Of a stretch of 64,000 nucleotides of DNA, positions 59,929 through 64,000 are shown in pieces. Position numbers and translations under genes: made by a program. The notes below the pieces were generated by a model. That model was not told where the DNA came from and made no database searches. It worked only from the letters and a program-made list of their open reading frames with translations. This DNA comes from Trinickia acidisoli (GTDB lineage: Bacteria > Pseudomonadota > Gammaproteobacteria > Burkholderiales > Burkholderiaceae), in the NCBI RefSeq assembly GCF_017315725.1, contig NZ_JAFLRG010000002.1, positions 2,108,001-2,172,000 on the forward strand, given 5' to 3'. Every line of letters starts with the position of its first letter. The stretch's first letter is position 1.

Positions 59929-60710
59929 ACGGTGCGCTCGCTGAGGCGTTCGGCAAAGACGCGTTCGAGAATATGCTCGCGCGTTGCGATGAATGATGGA
60001 TCGGATTTGATCGAACGCGCGCTTTCGCCCTGAGCGTAGCGCCGCGCGAAATCGAGCGAGCGCCGCTCGATGATGCGGCCCGGATGCGCCGCCAAGAGGA
60101 CGAGGTCGGTTGCGAGGAACGCGGCTTCTTCAATGTCGTGCGTGATGAGAAGCGCCGGCTTGCGGGTGCTCTGCCAGAGCTCGAGAAGCAACTCCTGCAT
60201 TTGCTCGCGCGTAAACGCGTCGAGCGCGCCGAACGGCTCGTCGAGCAGCAACAGGCTCGGCTCGGCGGCCAGCGCTCGCGCAAGGCCGACGCGTTGCTTC
60301 TGCCCCCCCGACAGCGCCCACACGGGTCTACGCTCCAACCCTTCGAGCCCGACACGCGTGAGCCATTCGCTCGCGCGCCGTTCGCGCTTCTGCCGCGGTA
60401 TGCCAGCGAGTTGCATGCCGAAGCCGACGTTGCTCAGCACGTCTTGCCACGGCAGCAGCACGTCATCCTGGAACACGATGCCGCGCTCGGCGCCGGGGCC
60501 TTCGATCGTCCGGCCGTCGAGCGTAATCGTTCCGCTCGCGGGCTTCGTGAAACCCGCCACGAGGTTGAGCAACGTCGTCTTGCCGCTGCCCGAGGGGCCG
60601 AGGATGACGAGCAGTCGATCCTCGGACAGGTCGAGCGAAATGTCTTGCAGCACGGGCTGTGCGGCGCCCGGGTAGTGCGCGGTCACGCGATCGAGCTTAA
60701 GCGATGCCAT
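59925..60710 (-). CDS. Sulfonate/taurine ABC transporter ATPase (TauB type)
   Basis: A 261-residue ABC ATPase. Walker A is GPSGSGKTTL (about residues 39-48), the signature ALSGGQKQRVGLARAL, Walker B LLLLDEPFGALD and the H-loop LLITHDIEEA. Short ATPases of this form serve nitrate/sulfonate/taurine systems. ATG 60710 (MASLKLDRV) was chosen over longer frames lacking family similarity. It follows tauA by 23 bp. Confidence 0.92.
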   Translation of the reverse strand: MASLKLDRVTAHYPGAAQPVLQDISLDLSEDRLLVILGPSGSGKTTLLNLVAGFTKPASGTITLDGRTIEGPGAERGIVFQDDVLLPWQDVLSNVGFGMQLAGIPRQKRERRASEWLTRVGLEGLERRPVWALSGGQKQRVGLARALAAEPSLLLLDEPFGALDAFTREQMQELLLELWQSTRKPALLITHDIEEAAFLATDLVLLAAHPGRIIERRSLDFARRYAQGESARSIKSDPSFIATREHILERVFAERLSERTV

Positions 60711-60733
60711 CGATGAAGCACTCCGGCGTTGCG

Positions 60734-61720
60734 TTACTGGCCCGTAGGCAGATAGCGTGTGCTGACATAAGGCGTGTAGTCGGCGAGCACGTCGTCGATC
60801 TTGCCCTGGTCCTTCAGAAAGCGCGAGGTGTTCGAGAGCGCGCTCACCGTCGGCGTGCCGAGCGTGCCGCGCTGCTGCGCGAGCGTCGGGAAATCGTTGC
60901 CTTCGAGGAGACCTGGGATATCGGACTTCTGCGCGCCCGTGATGCGTGCAACCGCATCGATATGGGCGGGATCGGCGAGCCACGCCTTCGGGTTGCGCTC
61001 ATAGTCGGCGTATGCATGCAGCGTCGTGGCCGCAAACGCCTTCACGATATCGGGATGCTGCTCGGCGAAGTCTTTGCGCACCACCCAGACGTCGAATGTC
61101 GGCGAACCGAAGCGCCCCACTTCGCCGGACGTCACGAGTACCTTCCCGGTCTCCTTCGTCACGCCGAGTGCGGGGTCCCATACGTACGCGGCATCGATGT
61201 CGCCGCGCCGCCACGCAGCGCTGATTGCCGGCGGATTCAGGTTCAGGATCTGCACCTGCGACGGATCGATGTGCCAGTGCTTGAGCGCGGCGAGCAGCGA
61301 ATAGTGGCTCGTCGAGACGAAGGGCGTGGCGATCTTTTTGCCGATCAGGTCGGCCGGCTTTGCGATGCCGGCACCGTCGCGCGTGACCAGTGCCTCGCTA
61401 TTGATCAGTTTTGCCGCGATCAGGAATGTCTCGATGGGCACCTTGCGGCTTGCGGCCGCTGCGTCCGGGCTCGAGCCGAGATAGCCGAACTGCACGCTGC
61501 CCGAGGCGAGTGCGGCGACGACGGACGCACCGTCGTCGAACCTGCGCCAATCGATCTGGCTATGTGTGGCCTTTTCGTAGGCGCCGTCGGCTTGGGCGAC
61601 GACGGCCGGAGAGACCGAGGTTTGATAGGCGACGGTGAAGTCGGCTGCTTGGGCACCGAGCGTGGTACCAGCGAATGCGGCGGAAACGATGAGACGACGA
61701 ACGATCGGCAATGTGCGCAT
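60734..61720 (-). CDS. tauA: Taurine/alkanesulfonate-binding periplasmic protein (TauA type)
   Basis: A 328-residue exported binding protein. The signal peptide ends near AQA-AD (about residue 26). The mature start DFTVAYQTSVSPAVVAQADGAYEKATHSQIDWRRFDDGASV matches TauA, as do YLGSSPDAAAASRKVPIETF and IDAAYVWDPALGVTKETGKVLV. It captures taurine or a related sulfonate for the TauBC pair. The run of six genes together suggests sulphate-starvation control. Confidence 0.9.
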   Translation of the reverse strand: MRTLPIVRRLIVSAAFAGTTLGAQAADFTVAYQTSVSPAVVAQADGAYEKATHSQIDWRRFDDGASVVAALASGSVQFGYLGSSPDAAAASRKVPIETFLIAAKLINSEALVTRDGAGIAKPADLIGKKIATPFVSTSHYSLLAALKHWHIDPSQVQILNLNPPAISAAWRRGDIDAAYVWDPALGVTKETGKVLVTSGEVGRFGSPTFDVWVVRKDFAEQHPDIVKAFAATTLHAYADYERNPKAWLADPAHIDAVARITGAQKSDIPGLLEGNDFPTLAQQRGTLGTPTVSALSNTSRFLKDQGKIDDVLADYTPYVSTRYLPTGQ

Positions 61721-61819
61721 GGAGAGATTTCCCTTTTTTTAATGAATGCGTGAGCCGCGTCGCGGCGAGCGACGCGTGCGCGCGTGGTGACGGCAAAGTT
61801 CAGAGCAGATCCGTGCGGA

Positions 61820-62395
61820 TTAGGCGGCAAGGCTGGCCAACGCGGCGCTGCGTCCTTCGCGCAGCCACGGTACGGCGCGTTGAGCCGCGAGCGCAACGCG
61901 GTCTTGCAGTGCCGCGCTCGTGACGGAATAGCCCGTGAAATCGCGCTCCGAAGCGTAGACGCCGATCGGCAGCGTGCGCGCCTGAAAGAAGCTGAAAAGC
62001 GGTCTCAATTGATGTTCGATGACGAGCGCATGACGTTCGCTGCCGCCGGTCGCGGCGAGGAGCACGGGAACGTCGATGAGCGCGTCTTGATGGACGAGAT
62101 CGAACAGATGCTTGAAAAGCCCTGAAAACGAGGCGCGGAAGACGGGACTTGCGACGAGCAGTGCATCGGCGGTCTCGATTGCACGTAGATGCCCCTCCGC
62201 GTTCGCGGACAGTTGGCTTCGATAGGTTGCACGTCCGAGCTCGGGCGCGAGCTGTCCGAGTTCGATGAGATGGATATCGAGCGGCAGCACTTCGGCGAGG
62301 GCCGTCGAAAGTGCCTCGACGAGCGCGAGCGTGCGCGAAGGGCGCTGCAGCCCGCCCGATACGGCCACCAGTTTCAGCTTGGGTTCGTTGCTCAT
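61820..62395 (-). CDS. NADPH-dependent FMN reductase (SsuE/MsuE type)
   Basis: A 191-residue flavodoxin-like reductase. LVAVSGGLQRPSRTLALVEAL is the FMN phosphate loop and ASPVFRASFSGLFKHLFDLV is the dimer segment of MsuE/SsuE. It supplies FMNH2 to a flavin-dependent sulfonate monooxygenase (SsuD, MsuD or TauD-substitute), which is not in this window. ATG 62395 gives the family length; longer frames begin outside the fold. Confidence 0.88.
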   Translation of the reverse strand: MSNEPKLKLVAVSGGLQRPSRTLALVEALSTALAEVLPLDIHLIELGQLAPELGRATYRSQLSANAEGHLRAIETADALLVASPVFRASFSGLFKHLFDLVHQDALIDVPVLLAATGGSERHALVIEHQLRPLFSFFQARTLPIGVYASERDFTGYSVTSAALQDRVALAAQRAVPWLREGRSAALASLAA

Positions 62396-62417
62396 GGGTG
62401 AAGGTCCTATTACTGAG

Positions 62418-63188
62418 TCACTGGATCGCCGGGTGCAGTACGCGCTGCAACACGTTGTCCTCGATCGAAGCAAATGCCGCGGTGCCGCGGGCACGCGGTC
62501 GCGTGAGATCGACCTTGCGATCGAGTGCGATACGTCCGCGTTCGATCAGCAAGATCCGCCCTGCCAGCGCCACGGCTTCCTGCACGTCGTGCGTCACGAG
62601 CAAGGCGGTGAATCGATGCTCGTGCCAAAGCCGTTCGATCAACTGATGCATTTCGATGCGTGTGAGCGCATCGAGTGCACCAAGCGGCTCGTCGAGCAGC
62701 AGCAGATCGGGGCGATGCACGAGCGCTCGGGCAAGCGCGACGCGCTGCCGTTGTCCGCCCGAGAGCTGCGCGGGCCAATCGTGCTCGCGGCCGCTCAGGC
62801 CCACTTCGTTCAACGCTGCCCGTGCCTCGTTGCGCGCGGTATTCGGCAAGCCGAGCATCACGTTGCCCAGCACGCTTCTCCAAGGCAACAGACGTGCGTC
62901 CTGAAACATGATGCGCGTGCGTGGGGCCGTGCTCTGCTCGTCGTCGAGCGGTGCCGCGACGCGCTCGAGTTCGCCGGCGTCCGGTGTTTCGAGGCCGGCC
63001 ACGAGGCGTAGCAACGTCGATTTTCCGCAGCCGCTGCGACCGATGATGGCAACGAAGCTGCCTTGTTCAATCGAGAGATCGATTCCGTCGAGCACGAGGC
63101 GTCCGCCATAACGCTTTGAAAGCGACTTGATCACGATTGCGGCGTCACTGGCGGCATCGATCGACGTCTCGTTCGTCGTCATGTTCAT
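62418..63188 (-). CDS. ssuB: Aliphatic-sulfonate ABC transporter ATPase (SsuB type)
   Basis: A 256-residue ABC ATPase: Walker A GRSGCGKST (after about residue 50), signature QLSGGQRQRVALARAL, Walker B LLLLDEPLGALDA and the H-loop LLVTHDVQEAVALA. Compared with the TauB-type protein it has an N-terminal tail of about 15 residues. Its ATG 63188 overlaps the stop of the permease gene at 63185 by four bases. Together the two form an SsuBC unit without its own binding protein visible here. Confidence 0.9.
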   Translation of the reverse strand: MNMTTNETSIDAASDAAIVIKSLSKRYGGRLVLDGIDLSIEQGSFVAIIGRSGCGKSTLLRLVAGLETPDAGELERVAAPLDDEQSTAPRTRIMFQDARLLPWRSVLGNVMLGLPNTARNEARAALNEVGLSGREHDWPAQLSGGQRQRVALARALVHRPDLLLLDEPLGALDALTRIEMHQLIERLWHEHRFTALLVTHDVQEAVALAGRILLIERGRIALDRKVDLTRPRARGTAAFASIEDNVLQRVLHPAIQ

Positions 63189-64000
63189 GCCTTCGCCTCC
63201 GTCAAGTCCAACGGACGTTTCACGGTCTTTTTCCATACCGATTCGAGACGACCGAGACGATCGCTGCGTGCACGCACCGCGCCGCCGTTGTACGCCGGAT
63301 GCCATGGCAAGAGCCACTGTTCGAGGCCGTGCGCGAAGAGGTCGGCCAGCTTGCCGAGCAGCGCATAAAGCAGGACACCCACCACTACGACGTCCGTCTG
63401 CACGAACTCGCGGGCGTTCATCGTCATGTAACCGATGCCCGACTGCGCCGAGACCATTTCCGCGACGATGAGCATGCCCCACATCAATCCGAGCGAGAAG
63501 CGCACGCCCACGAGAATCGACGGCAGCGCCCCCGGCAGAATGACGTCGCGGTAAAGCGTCCATCTGCGCACGCCGTAGCTCTTGGCCATCTCGACGAGAT
63601 TCGCGTCGACCGAGCGAATGCCGTGATACGTATTCACGTAGATCGGAAAGAACACGCCGAACGCGACGAGAAAGAGCTTCGCTTCTTCCTCGATTCCGAA
63701 CCAGAGGATCACGAGTGGGATCATTGCGAGCGCCGGGACGTTGCGGATCATCTGAATCGTCGAATCGAGCGCGGTTTCCACCGGCTTGAAAAGACCGGTC
63801 CCGATGCCGAGCGCGAAGCCAATACCGCCGCCGACGGCAAATCCGCCCAATGCGCGCAACGCGCTGATCTTGACGTCGGCCGACAATTCACCGGTACGCA
63901 TGAGGCTCCATGCGGCTTGCACCACGGCTAGCGGCTCGGGGAGAACGCGCGAGGAGAGCCAACCGAGGCGCGCGCTGAGTTCCCAACACACGAGCACGAG
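63185..64000 (-). CDS. ssuC: Aliphatic-sulfonate ABC transporter permease (SsuC type), 5' end beyond window
   Basis: About 271 residues are visible; the N-terminus lies past the right edge. The EAA loop is EMAKSYGVRRWTLYRDVILPGALPSIL, followed by LMWGMLIVAEMVSAQSGIGYM, both of SsuC type. It is the first visible gene of the minus-strand sulfonate block ssuC-ssuB-FMN reductase-tauA-tauB-tauC. The SsuA binding protein and SsuD monooxygenase genes are expected to the right. Confidence 0.9.
   Translation of the reverse strand, partial: LVLVCWELSARLGWLSSRVLPEPLAVVQAAWSLMRTGELSADVKISALRALGGFAVGGGIGFALGIGTGLFKPVETALDSTIQMIRNVPALAMIPLVILWFGIEEEAKLFLVAFGVFFPIYVNTYHGIRSVDANLVEMAKSYGVRRWTLYRDVILPGALPSILVGVRFSLGLMWGMLIVAEMVSAQSGIGYMTMNAREFVQTDVVVVGVLLYALLGKLADLFAHGLEQWLLPWHPAYNGGAVRARSDRLGRLESVWKKTVKRPLDLTEAKA

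Noticed and set aside
60704..61753. A 349-codon plus-strand frame opposite tauA
   Set aside because: It reads through the antisense of the binding protein; the signal peptide and TauA motifs on the minus strand are decisive.
1..64000. CRISPR arrays, rRNA or tRNA genes, intact insertion sequences
   Set aside because: No regularly spaced short repeats, tRNA-like T-loop patterns, rRNA blocks or complete transposase genes were found when reading both strands by eye. A covariance-model search would be needed to exclude small RNA genes.

Overview
The window looks like a chromosomal segment from a GC-rich, metabolically versatile betaproteobacterium of the Burkholderiaceae (Paraburkholderia, Caballeronia or Trinickia type). 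That reading rests on the gene families: many LysR regulators, several aromatic-acid catabolic islands, a trimeric-type porin, MctP with its DUF3311 partner, DmeR/DmeF, an entericidin lipoprotein and two sulfonate transport units. No rRNA, tRNA, CRISPR array or complete insertion sequence was recognised. Every assignment here was read by eye from translated sequence, without database searches.

Layout. 0-2.3 kb: most of a fused FAD-monooxygenase/Old-Yellow-Enzyme acting on 2-aminobenzoyl-CoA or salicylyl-CoA, cut by the left edge. 2.4-5.0 kb: an AbiEi/AbiEii type IV toxin-antitoxin pair between two 176-bp direct repeats, with twin operator palindromes. 5.2-9.9 kb: a lactate permease, an MFS transporter whose leader is a perfect 172-bp tandem duplication, and an orphan PstS-like protein. 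9.9-19.6 kb: a TetR-controlled meta-cleavage island (MhpA-like hydroxylase, VOC extradiol dioxygenase, fumarylacetoacetase-type hydrolase, acyl-CoA synthetase, OmpW channel, FAD oxidoreductase, ArgP-like regulator). 19.5-20.6 kb: gene debris (YhcG and DctA fragments).

20.8-33.3 kb: a tetrahydrofolate-dependent O-demethylation island. A LigM-like demethylase would move a methoxy methyl group to THF. A MetV-MetF fusion, FolD and PurU can then oxidise the methyl unit to formate and regenerate THF, and FolB supports folate supply. A LigB-type dioxygenase can open the demethylated ring. An MFS permease, a porin, a DUF985 cupin, a carboxymuconolactone-decarboxylase-like protein and LysR regulators complete it. 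The demethylase and metF share a duplicated leader, and the copy before metF still carries a short ORF resembling the start of LigM.

33.5-39.3 kb: an aldo/keto reductase with a probable 3' frameshift, a mobile mystery protein B remnant, a secreted PHB-depolymerase-like esterase, an unrecognised Ala-rich/Cys-rich protein, and the DmeR/DmeF cobalt-nickel efflux pair. 39.3-46.9 kb: a LacI-controlled oligosaccharide ABC importer with a GH42 beta-galactosidase. 47-52.6 kb: MctP/DUF3311, LysR, an SDR, a quinone reductase divergent from an HxlR regulator, and a small secreted protein. 52.8-57.6 kb: a glucarate catabolic operon (LysR, GudP-like, GudD, KdgD). 57.8-59.0 kb: PpnP and an entericidin. 59.05-64 kb: SsuC-SsuB-FMN reductase-TauA-TauB-TauC for organosulfonate uptake, running off the right edge.
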